From Clostridia bacterium (GTDB taxonomy: Bacteria; Bacillota; Clostridia; Oscillospirales; CAG-272), in contig JAFWWR010000004.1 of the NCBI GenBank assembly GCA_017518025.1, positions 1 to 7,634 of the forward strand: 7,634 nucleotides of DNA. The letters are read 5' to 3'. This document shows, in pieces, positions 1 to 6,038 of the stretch. Under the pieces are notes generated by a model. It did not search any database. It saw only the letters and a program-made list of their open reading frames with translations, and was not told the origin of the DNA. Position numbers and translations under genes: made by a program. Every line of letters starts with the position of its first letter. Position 1 is the stretch's first letter.

Positions 1-13
1 ATCTCCTTTTCAG
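1..13 (-). promoter_or_regulatory. Shine-Dalgarno-like site for a gene beyond the left edge
   Basis: Read on the minus strand, the extreme left end is CTGAAAAGGAGAT, with an AAGGAGA core like the ribosome binding sites before the SDR and flavoprotein genes in this window. The start codon would lie a few bases outside the window. It suggests that another leftward gene follows the flavoprotein after about 170 non-coding bases. This is inference from one short motif. Confidence 0.45.
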
Positions 14-171
14 GCGGATTATTCTCTGTTTTTTCCGGGAACGCACATCCGGAAACGGAGCAAAAACCGTTTTCGCCATTTGCAGAAATATCCGGATGAC
101 GTATTGTGACGCTGATCGGTTGCCGGTCGTTTCTTCAACGCCGGCGGGGGTCGCAAAAAATCTACGTTTGT
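14..171. other. Non-coding gap downstream of the flavoprotein gene
   Basis: No convincing gene lies here on either strand; the plus-strand frame opening at 106 has no ribosome binding site and runs antisense into the flavoprotein gene. The stretch is AT-richer than the genes beside it. It holds a stem at 122-145 and a perfect 8-bp inverted repeat (CATCCGGA at 46-53, TCCGGATG at 91-98) enclosing AAACGG/CCGTTT at 53-58 and 67-72. I found no promoter with good -35 and -10 boxes and normal spacing on the minus strand, so a downstream gene might be reached by read-through or from a weak promoter. Confidence 0.5.
122..145 (-). terminator. Bulged hairpin after the redox operon, possible terminator
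   Basis: The arms are GCCGG+CGTT (122-126, 128-131) and AACG+CCGGC (137-145), with one bulged base at 127 and a 5-nt loop. This 9-bp stem begins about 27 nt after the TAG of the flavoprotein gene. No T-run follows it on the minus strand; the only T-run (155-160, minus strand) precedes the stem. It is therefore not a textbook intrinsic terminator and could be a 3'-end stabilising or processing stem. Confidence 0.35.
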
Positions 172-2073
172 CTAATATACATTTCCGTTCTCACGGAATC
201 CGCGCCAGACGTTTTCGAAGAACGTGTCGTCCTCCGGAATAGGTCTCACCGGTCTCCAGACGGCGGAAAACTTCTCGCCGTCCCACCGGATCTCCTGCAC
301 TTTTCCGTTTGCCTCTCCGTTTCCGGGGACAAAGCGGAACGTCTCGGGGAGTCCGCATCGCAGAGCGCCCTCGTCGCTCCGATAGAGCGCCGATCCGCGG
401 GAGGAGCCGACCGTTCCGGAGAAATCGATCATGGCGGTGAGCACCGCCCGTGAGGTCATGAGAGCGTCGAAGAGCTTATAGTACAGATAAAGCCGGTCGC
501 GGGAACCGATCCGCAGCCCGGACCGGATCGCCGAGATGGCGTCTTCCGTTTCCCGGAGCGTCTCTCTCATTTTTACGGAGTCGCGGATCGCTCCGGCTCC
601 GTCGCTCATCCTCCGGCGCGCCGCGCCGATGAGATCGTCGGCGTTGTCAGAGTTGCCGAGGAGGGAGGCGAGCGCCTCGGAGTGTCTTATCTCCGCTTCT
701 GTAGCAAGGGCTTCAAAGTCGTCCGGACACATCTGTTCCCTGCCGTGAGCGGCGATATACTGCGCCGCCCGGAGGGCGCCCGTCTGCCCCGCGTTCAGCG
801 CGGAGCCGCCGGGCCGCGACACGCCGTGGGTCCCGGCGCACTCGCCGGCGGCGAAAAGGCCGGGGACCCGGGTCCGCCACCACATATCGACGGAGATCCC
901 GCCGTTCATGTGCTGAGCGGAGAGCGATATTTCAAGTTTTTCTTTCTCTATATCCACGCCGAAGGAGCGGTACAGCTCCACGGCGGGCATATTCATCTTT
1001 TCGAGCCGCGCGACGGGCGTGCCGAAGTCGGCTCCCGCCCGGGCGAGGTATTCACCCGCCTCGGGATCGAGCTTTCCGAAATCGATCTCTTCGATACCGA
1101 AGGGATTTTTCATGTAGTCAAGGTAAACGCGCCTGCCGAGCATCACGCGTTCGCGGTAGACCAGCAGGTCTATCACCGACGAGCCGTCCATGACCTTTGC
1201 GCTGTCAAAGGGCCACTGGTACCCCTTGAGAAAAACGCAGGACATGGCGCGATACGGATCGCGGAAGAAGTCGAGCAGGAATTCCCTTTCCGTACCGTCT
1301 CCGTCCACGGAGACGAAACGCGGCAGGACCTGCATATAGGTCCCGGACACGTTCCAACGGGGGGATACGGACGCCAGTCCGTACTGCCATTCCGTCATAT
1401 TCTGCGCCGCAGCCCCGGCGAGAAGCGCCAGCGACCCGGTCCCGGTGTGGCACTCCGGGTAGACGCTGTCGGCGTAGATCCCGGCGGGGCCGCCGGTGGC
1501 GAGCACCACGTCCGGGGAGCGGAAGGCGATGAGCTCGCCCGATTTTTTCTCGATACAAAGGAGCCCCGCGACGCCTTTTTCGTTTTTTAACACCTCGACG
1601 GCGAGACAGCCGTCGTAAACGGGGACGCGCAGCTCGTGTGCCCGTCTTTCCAGCGCCTCGGTCATCATCTTCGACGTGAGCGGGCCGGCGCTGGTGGCTC
1701 TCGCCCGGGGATCGTGGTCGGTCTTGTAGCCGACGAATCTGCCGTATCTGTCCGAAGGAAATCTCACGCCGAGCTCGCAGAGATCCATGAAGCAGCGGAC
1801 GGAGAGCGCCGCCTCGCAGAGGGCGTTATCTCCGTCCACGGAACCGCCGCGGAACAGATCCTCCGCCATGAGAAGAACGCTGTCGGGCTCGTCTCCGGCG
1901 AGGGAGAGCTTATAGTACGTCTGCTTGTCGCTGCCGGTGTTCCGGGAGGTGCCGCAGAGCACCCCTTCGGTAACGACGGCAACGTCGACCCCCGCCTCCT
2001 TCAGCCGGCAGGCGCAGGCGTACCCCGCCGCGCCGGTACCGACGACGAGAGCCGAGTGGGAAAATATCCTCAT
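172..2073 (-). CDS. FAD-dependent oxidoreductase, fumarate reductase/succinate dehydrogenase flavoprotein family
   Basis: This is a 633-residue soluble flavoprotein. Seen: an N-terminal dinucleotide-binding GTGAAG at 12-17 with Glu36 ending the second strand; ATGG at 192-195; and a late FAD/substrate block with QHMNGG (387-392), VPGLFAAGE (403-411) and HGVSRPGG (416-423). A helical C-terminal domain from about 450 ends in SRGSALYR (558-565), matching the SRGAHxR-type end of the family. By family knowledge, such proteins (PF00890 plus a PF02910-like C-terminus) transfer hydride from FAD to an activated C=C, or run in reverse; His388 and Arg420 align with catalytic or substrate-binding residues of fumarate reductases. 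The usual HGxNRxGGNxL is altered to HGVSRPGGSAL, so fumarate should not be assumed as substrate. There is no signal peptide, heme domain or FMN-attachment domain, so it is probably cytoplasmic. The ATG lies 1 nt past the SDR stop, with AAGGAGA 7 nt upstream. It is the last gene of the visible operon. Family certain, substrate unknown. Confidence 0.9.
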   Translation of the reverse strand: MRIFSHSALVVGTGAAGYACACRLKEAGVDVAVVTEGVLCGTSRNTGSDKQTYYKLSLAGDEPDSVLLMAEDLFRGGSVDGDNALCEAALSVRCFMDLCELGVRFPSDRYGRFVGYKTDHDPRARATSAGPLTSKMMTEALERRAHELRVPVYDGCLAVEVLKNEKGVAGLLCIEKKSGELIAFRSPDVVLATGGPAGIYADSVYPECHTGTGSLALLAGAAAQNMTEWQYGLASVSPRWNVSGTYMQVLPRFVSVDGDGTEREFLLDFFRDPYRAMSCVFLKGYQWPFDSAKVMDGSSVIDLLVYRERVMLGRRVYLDYMKNPFGIEEIDFGKLDPEAGEYLARAGADFGTPVARLEKMNMPAVELYRSFGVDIEKEKLEISLSAQHMNGGISVDMWWRTRVPGLFAAGECAGTHGVSRPGGSALNAGQTGALRAAQYIAAHGREQMCPDDFEALATEAEIRHSEALASLLGNSDNADDLIGAARRRMSDGAGAIRDSVKMRETLRETEDAISAIRSGLRIGSRDRLYLYYKLFDALMTSRAVLTAMIDFSGTVGSSRGSALYRSDEGALRCGLPETFRFVPGNGEANGKVQEIRWDGEKFSAVWRPVRPIPEDDTFFENVWRGFRENGNVY

Positions 2074-2074
2074 C

Positions 2075-2815
2075 TTACAGTCTCCTTATGTGGAAGCCGC
2101 CGTCCACGTCCACGGACTGACCGGTGACGTACGGCAGAGAGCCGTCGCACAGGGTCAGCACCGCACGCGCAACGTCCTCCGGCTCGCCCCATCTCTTTAC
2201 GGGCAGCAGACCGCCGTCGATGAGGCGGTCGTATTTCTCTTTGACCTTCTCCGTCATGCCGGTCCTGATGATGCCCGGTCTTATCTCGTTGACGGCGATG
2301 CCGTACTCGGCCAGCCGGTCGGCGAAGAGGGTCGTTATCATGGTGACCCCCGCCTTGCTGACGCAGTATTCGCCCCGGTTGGTGCTGCTGGTATAGCCGG
2401 ACATGGACGAAATGTTGACGATATAGCCGCGGCAGTCGCCTTCGTTCTTTATCATCTCCCGGGCGACCGCCTGAGTCAGGAAAAGGGTGCCCTTTGTGTT
2501 GACGCCCGTGACGAAATCGTAGCTCTCCTCCGTCATCTCCAGCAGGTCGCGCCGCACCTTCGGGGCCACGCCCGCCACGTTGACGAGCACGTCGATCCTG
2601 CCGTATTTTCGGACGGCGAGGGCGACGAAGGACTCTCTGTCCGCCGTGGAGGCGAGGTCGCCCCTGAAATAGGTGAAGTTTTCCCGTCCGACGAGAGAGG
2701 CGGGGGCGTTCTCCGCCACGTCCATCCCCAGGACGGTCATTCCGTTGTCGAGAAGAAGGCCCGCCGTGGCGGAACCGATGCCGCCGGCGACGCCTGTAAC
2801 AAGCGCAATTTTCAT
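2075..2815 (-). CDS. Short-chain dehydrogenase/reductase (SDR), classical type, probably NAD(H)-linked
   Basis: At 246 residues this is the normal length for a classical SDR. Seen: the cofactor glycine motif TGVAGGIG (7-14); Asp32 at the end of the second strand, which in this family favours NAD(H) over NADP(H); NVAG (79-82) in place of the usual NNAG; and the catalytic tetrad Asn106, Ser137, Tyr150 and Lys154 (EYCVSK). RPG (179-181) and the C-terminal VDGGFHIRRL follow. The family interconverts alcohols and ketones. Many relatives are labelled 3-oxoacyl-ACP reductase, but with Asp32 and no fatty-acid genes nearby I would not use that name. It begins with ATG, 10 nt after the stop of the oxidoreductase gene upstream; its AAGGAGA site overlaps that TAA, implying coupled translation. 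Between an ene-reductase and a FAD flavoprotein, it probably acts on a hydroxyl or keto group of the same compound. That is inference. Confidence 0.9.
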   Translation of the reverse strand: MKIALVTGVAGGIGSATAGLLLDNGMTVLGMDVAENAPASLVGRENFTYFRGDLASTADRESFVALAVRKYGRIDVLVNVAGVAPKVRRDLLEMTEESYDFVTGVNTKGTLFLTQAVAREMIKNEGDCRGYIVNISSMSGYTSSTNRGEYCVSKAGVTMITTLFADRLAEYGIAVNEIRPGIIRTGMTEKVKEKYDRLIDGGLLPVKRWGEPEDVARAVLTLCDGSLPYVTGQSVDVDGGFHIRRL

Positions 2816-2825
2816 ATCGTTCTCC

Positions 2826-4142
2826 TTATTCCCTGCCGCACAGTTCCCTGTAGACCGGAAGATAGACCTCCCGGTCCCGGACGGCGCATCCCGGCGTGCC
2901 GCCGGGTTTCCTCATTATCTCCGTGCATTTGGAGCAACAGAGGCATATCTTCCTCACGTCCATCTCGCCGGAGTCAAGTATATCCTTCGCAAAATCGGGG
3001 TACGCGATGGCCTCCCTGCCGAACCCCGCGACGTCGAATCCGCCGTCGCGGATATACGCGGACACGACGCCCGGCGCCGCGACTCCGAGATATGAGATCG
3101 CGGAGCAGATCAGCGCCGTGCCCGGCGCGGCTTTTTTGATCTGCGAGGTGCCGTCGAGGACCCTTTTTACGCCGAGGAGCGGGTGCTCCTCCGGCTCGTA
3201 GGGGCCGAGAGCGAAGGGGCGGTTCACGTGTGGGTTGAAGTACGGATTTCCCATGGTTATATCGAGCAGTTTCACGCCGAGGCCGGCGAGCTCCTTCACC
3301 AGAAGCGAGGGCTCCGCCGGATCGAACGATCCGTCCTCGGTCACGCCGAATCCCGAGGGGTACGGCACGCCGTCGCACACGTTGAGGCGGGAGGTGACGA
3401 TGAACCCGGTCCCGGTCGCGGCGAAGGCGCCTTTGACGCTCTCGCGGAGCAGGCGCGTGCGGTTTTCGAAGGATCCGCCGTATCTTCCGGGCCTGTCGTT
3501 CGCGGACAGCAGCTCGGACAGCAGATAGCGGTGGCAGCTTTTGATATCGACTCCGTCGAAGCCCGCCCTCTCTGCGAGGACCGCGCCGTTCACCAGCGCC
3601 TCGCCCACCCGGTCGAGATATTCGTCCGAGGCGATCCGCCCGTCGTCGACGGGCGTGTCTTTTTCGAGAAGCGGATCGTGTTTTACGATGATGGGCGCGG
3701 GGGTCCCGTCCGGCTTCGAGTATCTGCCGGAGTGGGTCGCCTGCATGATGACAAGGGGCTCGTGTCCGCGCTCCCGCAGCGCGGTTTCCTTTATCTCCTC
3801 GACCTGTTTCTTGAACGAGTCGAGATTCTCTTCCGTTATGTAAAGCTGGCGTGGATTCGCCCTGCCCTCCCGCATGACCGCGGTGGCCTCGAACCATATT
3901 ATCCCCGCGCCGCCGGCGGCGAATCTGCGGTACCGCCGTCCGGTCAGTTCCCCGGGCCGTCCGTCCGCGTCGCCGTCGCATCCCTCCATGGCCTGACACG
4001 CCAGTCTGTTTGGAGCGGTCTTCGTCCCCACGGAGAGCGACTCGCCGAGGACGGAAATATCCGCCGAAAACGGCAGATCGGCGCCCGTCGCCGCGTTGTC
4101 GGCGAGGAACGACGGGACGTCGGAATATACTTTTCTTTTCAC
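2826..4142 (-). CDS. NADH:flavin oxidoreductase / Old Yellow Enzyme family with C-terminal Fe-S cysteine cluster
   Basis: This 438-residue protein is an FMN TIM barrel (PF00724). Seen: APNRLACQAM (43-52), the HSGR segment at 137-140, and a strongly conserved block from GFDGVDIK to YGGSFENRTR (194-230). A cysteine cluster follows: Cys400, 402, 403, 406 and 419, readable as CxxCxxC-x12-C, like the [4Fe-4S] site of 2,4-dienoyl-CoA reductase (CxxCxxxC-x11-C). The protein ends just after it, so the FAD/pyridine-nucleotide domain of the roughly 670-residue dienoyl-CoA and trimethylamine dehydrogenase types is absent. Relatives reduce the C=C of unsaturated ketones, acids or thioesters. At the usual HxxH/HxxN position the sequence is Lys201-Ser-Cys-His204. 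The start is GTG in a GTGA overlap with the nucleotidase TGA, and GGAGG lies 7 nt upstream, so the genes are translationally coupled. Family sure, substrate and electron donor unknown. Confidence 0.92.
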   Translation of the reverse strand: MKRKVYSDVPSFLADNAATGADLPFSADISVLGESLSVGTKTAPNRLACQAMEGCDGDADGRPGELTGRRYRRFAAGGAGIIWFEATAVMREGRANPRQLYITEENLDSFKKQVEEIKETALRERGHEPLVIMQATHSGRYSKPDGTPAPIIVKHDPLLEKDTPVDDGRIASDEYLDRVGEALVNGAVLAERAGFDGVDIKSCHRYLLSELLSANDRPGRYGGSFENRTRLLRESVKGAFAATGTGFIVTSRLNVCDGVPYPSGFGVTEDGSFDPAEPSLLVKELAGLGVKLLDITMGNPYFNPHVNRPFALGPYEPEEHPLLGVKRVLDGTSQIKKAAPGTALICSAISYLGVAAPGVVSAYIRDGGFDVAGFGREAIAYPDFAKDILDSGEMDVRKICLCCSKCTEIMRKPGGTPGCAVRDREVYLPVYRELCGRE

Positions 4143-5068
4143 TTTTTCGCCTCCGTGCCGGCGAGACGGCTTCCCTTTTTATATGGGACGCGGGCCGACG
4201 GAACGAGTTTCGACGCGGGGTCGGTGTGCACCGACTGATCGTCGAAGAAAATGTTGGCGCCGAAGGACTTCAGCACCTCGCTCTTCGGTATCCCGCCGAG
4301 GAAGAACGCCTCGTCGATACGCACGTCCCATGCGCGGAGCGTGCGGATGACCCGCTCGTGCGCCGGGGCGTTGCGGGCGGTGACAAGCGCCGTCCTGATG
4401 GGCATATCGTCCTCGCCGAACTGCTTCTGCACGTGGGAAATTGTCTTCAGCAGTTTGGCGAAAGGCCCCTCGGGAAGCGGATTCTGGGCGTTCTGCTTCT
4501 CGTGCTCGCCGAAGGCGGCGAGACCCTGTTTCTTGTATATCTCCTCCGCTTCCTCGGAGAAGATCACCGCGTCTCCGTCAAAGGCGATACGGATCTGGTC
4601 GATCTCTTTATCCGGATCTATCGGCAGCTCGCCGCCGGAACAGATGATGCCCGCGGCGAAGCCGGCGTTGATCGCCTCCTGCACGTCGGACTCGTCGGCG
4701 GACAGGAACAGATCCGTCCTGAACGATCCGAGGTACGGGGCGATGGACGCTCCGCTGACAAGAGCCGCCCGGCTGATGTCGAGACCGTATTTCTCTATGG
4801 AATTGAATATCCTGAGACTGGTGTCCGCGCTGTTTTTCGACATGACGATGACCTCGGTCAGCCGCTCGTCGCCGGTATTCAGCTTATGGAGCGCCTTTAC
4901 CAGCGGGAAAGCGGTGCCGGGCCGCAGGATCTCGTCCTCGTGGGAGATCTGGTACTTCCGGTAGGCGTCGAGGCCCTGGTTTTCGAAAATGTCGTTCTCC
5001 TCCTCCAGGTCGAAGAGAGCCCTAGAGGAGATGCCGACCACAAGTCTGTTGTTAAGATCAAGCGCCAA
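4139..5068 (-). CDS. 5'-nucleotidase, PF06189 (cytosolic NT5C1-like) family
   Basis: This cytoplasmic phosphatase family removes phosphate from nucleoside 5'-monophosphates. Counting from the TTG start (309 residues), the N-terminus has the family signature GISSRALFDLEEE (12-24) and YQISHEDEI (39-47). HAD-like motifs follow: AFDGDAVIF with Asp164 (candidate nucleophile) and Asp166, TARNAP with Thr230, IPKSE with Lys262, and FFDDQ with Asp276/277. Start choice: GTG at 5075-5077 would add three residues but has no separate ribosome binding site. TTG at 5066-5068 is preceded by GAGGTGA, a perfect match to the 16S tail, about 5-6 nt upstream, so I prefer it. No ATG is available near this position. 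It has its own candidate promoter and overlaps the oxidoreductase gene by 4 nt. Which nucleotide it hydrolyses (AMP, IMP or NMN, for example) cannot be told. Family confidence is high, start confidence moderate. Confidence 0.88.
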   Translation of the reverse strand: MALDLNNRLVVGISSRALFDLEEENDIFENQGLDAYRKYQISHEDEILRPGTAFPLVKALHKLNTGDERLTEVIVMSKNSADTSLRIFNSIEKYGLDISRAALVSGASIAPYLGSFRTDLFLSADESDVQEAINAGFAAGIICSGGELPIDPDKEIDQIRIAFDGDAVIFSEEAEEIYKKQGLAAFGEHEKQNAQNPLPEGPFAKLLKTISHVQKQFGEDDMPIRTALVTARNAPAHERVIRTLRAWDVRIDEAFFLGGIPKSEVLKSFGANIFFDDQSVHTDPASKLVPSARVPYKKGSRLAGTEAKK

Positions 5069-5106
5069 TTGATTCACCTCGAAATTCTGTTATTCTTTTC
5101 GGAAAT

Positions 5107-5135
5107 ATGATACCATATTCCGGTCAGGTTTGCAA
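5107..5135 (-). promoter_or_regulatory. Internal sigma-A-type promoter for the nucleotidase-redox operon
   Basis: On the minus strand the -35 is TTGCAA (5130-5135, 4/6) and the -10 is TATCAT (5107-5112, 5/6). The spacer is exactly 17 nt and an extended TGG precedes the -10. The -35 lies inside the last codons of the sirtuin gene. Transcription would start near 5100, about 30 nt ahead of the TTG start. An imperfect inverted repeat, GGAAATATG (5101-5109) and CATATTCC (5114-5121), covers the -10 and could be an operator. Confidence 0.6.
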
Positions 5136-5885
5136 CAGTTCCCGGACCGACGCGAACGTCTCCCCGATGGACTCGTTTATTTCCACGTCCCGCCCGGGAT
5201 CGAGCCCCAGGGGGATCGGGTCGCGGTTGATCACCGCGATGTGCGAGCCGCGGAAATACCCGATATACGACGCGGCGGGATAGACCGTCAGCGACGTGCC
5301 GCCGATGATGAGCAGATCCGCCCCCGAGATGGCGCGGACGGCGCCCTGTACGGCGTCCGGGTCCAGCGATTCGCCGTAAAGCGTCACCTCCGGACGGATA
5401 ACGCCGCCGCAGGAGCACCGCGGAACCCGCTCCTTCGAGTCGAAAATGGCATCCGGGGGATAGCGCCTGCCGCAGCGGGAACAGTAGTTGCGCTCCGTGG
5501 AGCCGTGGATCTCGAAAACGTTGCGGCTCCCCGCCTTCTGATGGAGGCCGTCGATGTTCTGGGTCACCACGGCGCGCAGTTTACCTTCTTTTTCGAGCTC
5601 CGCAAGATAAAGATGGGCCTTGTTTGGTCTGCATCCCCGTCCGTCCAGCTTCTGCCGGTAGTACTCGAAAAAGACCTCCGGCTCCCTCTCGAGGCAGTCG
5701 CGGCTCAGCAGGTATTCCGGCGCGTACCCCTCGAAATTGACGTCGTGGCGGTTGTAAAGTCCGTCCTTGCTTCGGAAATCCGGTATCCCGCTTTCCGTGG
5801 ACACCCCCGCCCCGCCGAAGAAAACGATCTTCTCCGACGAGCCGATCATCTCGCTCAGTTTAACGATTTTCTCATTTGTTTCCAT
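5124..5885 (-). CDS. cobB: NAD-dependent protein deacylase, sirtuin (Sir2 family)
   Basis: Sirtuins remove acyl groups from protein lysines, consuming NAD+ and releasing nicotinamide and O-acyl-ADP-ribose in the cytoplasm. This 253-residue protein has the full bacterial set: GGAGVSTESGIPDFRS (24-39), TQNIDGLH (108-115), catalytic His127 in EIHGS, zinc ligands Cys135/Cys138 and Cys157/Cys159, and GTSLTVYPAA (196-205). The Tyr-x-x-Arg pair typical of desuccinylases is not evident: the matching stretch is EYYR (74-77), with Glu where Tyr would be. Deacetylation is therefore the likelier main activity. Start: ATG at 5883-5885 lies 7 nt after GGAGG; a GTG immediately before it (5886-5888) would be only 4 nt away. 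A strong promoter sits upstream at 5916-5944. It is followed after about 55 nt by the nucleotidase and may be partly co-transcribed with that operon. Confidence 0.95.
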   Translation of the reverse strand: METNEKIVKLSEMIGSSEKIVFFGGAGVSTESGIPDFRSKDGLYNRHDVNFEGYAPEYLLSRDCLEREPEVFFEYYRQKLDGRGCRPNKAHLYLAELEKEGKLRAVVTQNIDGLHQKAGSRNVFEIHGSTERNYCSRCGRRYPPDAIFDSKERVPRCSCGGVIRPEVTLYGESLDPDAVQGAVRAISGADLLIIGGTSLTVYPAASYIGYFRGSHIAVINRDPIPLGLDPGRDVEINESIGETFASVRELLQT

Positions 5886-5915
5886 CACGCCGCCTCCCCG
5901 GTTTCTTTTATATTG

Positions 5916-5944
5916 ATTGTAGCAGAAACGGGCGTTTTTTTCAA
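5916..5944 (-). promoter_or_regulatory. Sigma-A-type promoter of the sirtuin gene
   Basis: On the minus strand the -35 is TTGAAA (5939-5944) and the -10 is TACAAT (5916-5921), separated by exactly 17 nt, with TGC just before the -10. The predicted start near 5909 gives a leader of about 24 nt to the ATG at 5885, with room for its GGAGG site. It is the best promoter match in the window. The -35 is embedded in one copy of the 15-nt repeat at 5933-5947. Confidence 0.75.
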
Positions 5945-5947
5945 CAA
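5933..5947 (+). repeat. Direct repeat copy 1, CGTTTTTTTSAACAA
   Basis: This 15-base element matches the element at 6016-6030 at 14 of 15 positions (C versus G at the tenth base). It overlaps the -35 box of the sirtuin promoter. A looser relative, GCGTTTTGTTGAC, overlaps the -35 of the sigma promoter near 5966-5977. The copies may bind a shared regulator; chance similarity of T-rich intergenic DNA is the alternative. Confidence 0.4.
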
Positions 5948-5972
5948 CGTAAGGTGGTTTTCCGGCGTTTTG

Positions 5973-6001
5973 TTGACTTTGGCGCCCAAACGGGGTATAT
6001 T
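5973..6001 (+). promoter_or_regulatory. Sigma-A-type promoter of the ECF sigma/membrane protein operon
   Basis: TTGACT (5973-5978, 5/6) and TATATT (5996-6001, 5/6) are spaced by exactly 17 nt. The predicted start near 6008 leaves a leader of about 87 nt before the ATG at 6095. It stands back to back with the sirtuin promoter, with 28 bp between the two -35 boxes, so the two units could share regulation. Confidence 0.7.
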
Positions 6002-6014
6002 TATTTTACAGCGG

Positions 6015-6038
6015 CCGTTTTTTTGAACAAAAAAACGG
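6015..6038 (+). other. Perfect 10-bp hairpin in the leader of the sigma gene
   Basis: Arms CCGTTTTTTT (6015-6024) and AAAAAAACGG (6029-6038) pair perfectly around a GAAC loop, just downstream of the predicted start site. It includes repeat copy 2 (6016-6030). Its 3' arm shares CGG (6036-6038) with the next hairpin, so both cannot form at once. The stem is A/T-rich, unlike an intrinsic terminator. Confidence 0.5.
6016..6030 (+). repeat. Direct repeat copy 2, CGTTTTTTTSAACAA
   Basis: This is the second copy of the 15-nt element, 83 bp from copy 1 at 5933-5947 and differing at one base. It forms the 5' arm, the loop and the start of the 3' arm of the leader hairpin. It also contains TGAAC (6024-6028), which resembles the -35 of some ECF promoters. 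Confidence 0.4.

Noticed and set aside
46..98. Inverted repeat CATCCGGA/TCCGGATG considered as a mobile-element end or attachment site
   Set aside because: There is no transposase or integrase, no target duplication and no second copy in the window; a structured non-coding gap explains it more simply.
682..1590. Long plus-strand open frame opposite the flavoprotein gene
   Set aside because: It is antisense to a clearly conserved enzyme, has no ribosome site or recognisable motif, and is rich in Arg/Gly/Pro/His as expected from reading a GC-rich gene backwards.
1925..3139. 404-codon plus-strand open frame spanning parts of three minus-strand genes
   Set aside because: It crosses two gene junctions on the opposite strand and shows no domain; it is a by-product of GC-rich codon bias.
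2974..3999. 341-codon minus-strand frame inside the Old Yellow Enzyme gene
   Set aside because: It is an alternative frame of the same strand, dominated by Arg and low in complexity; the overlapping frame carries the conserved family motifs.
3183..5110. Two long plus-strand frames (3183-4238 and 4010-5110) opposite the oxidoreductase and nucleotidase
   Set aside because: They overlap each other and conserved genes on the other strand, and have no start signals or family motifs.
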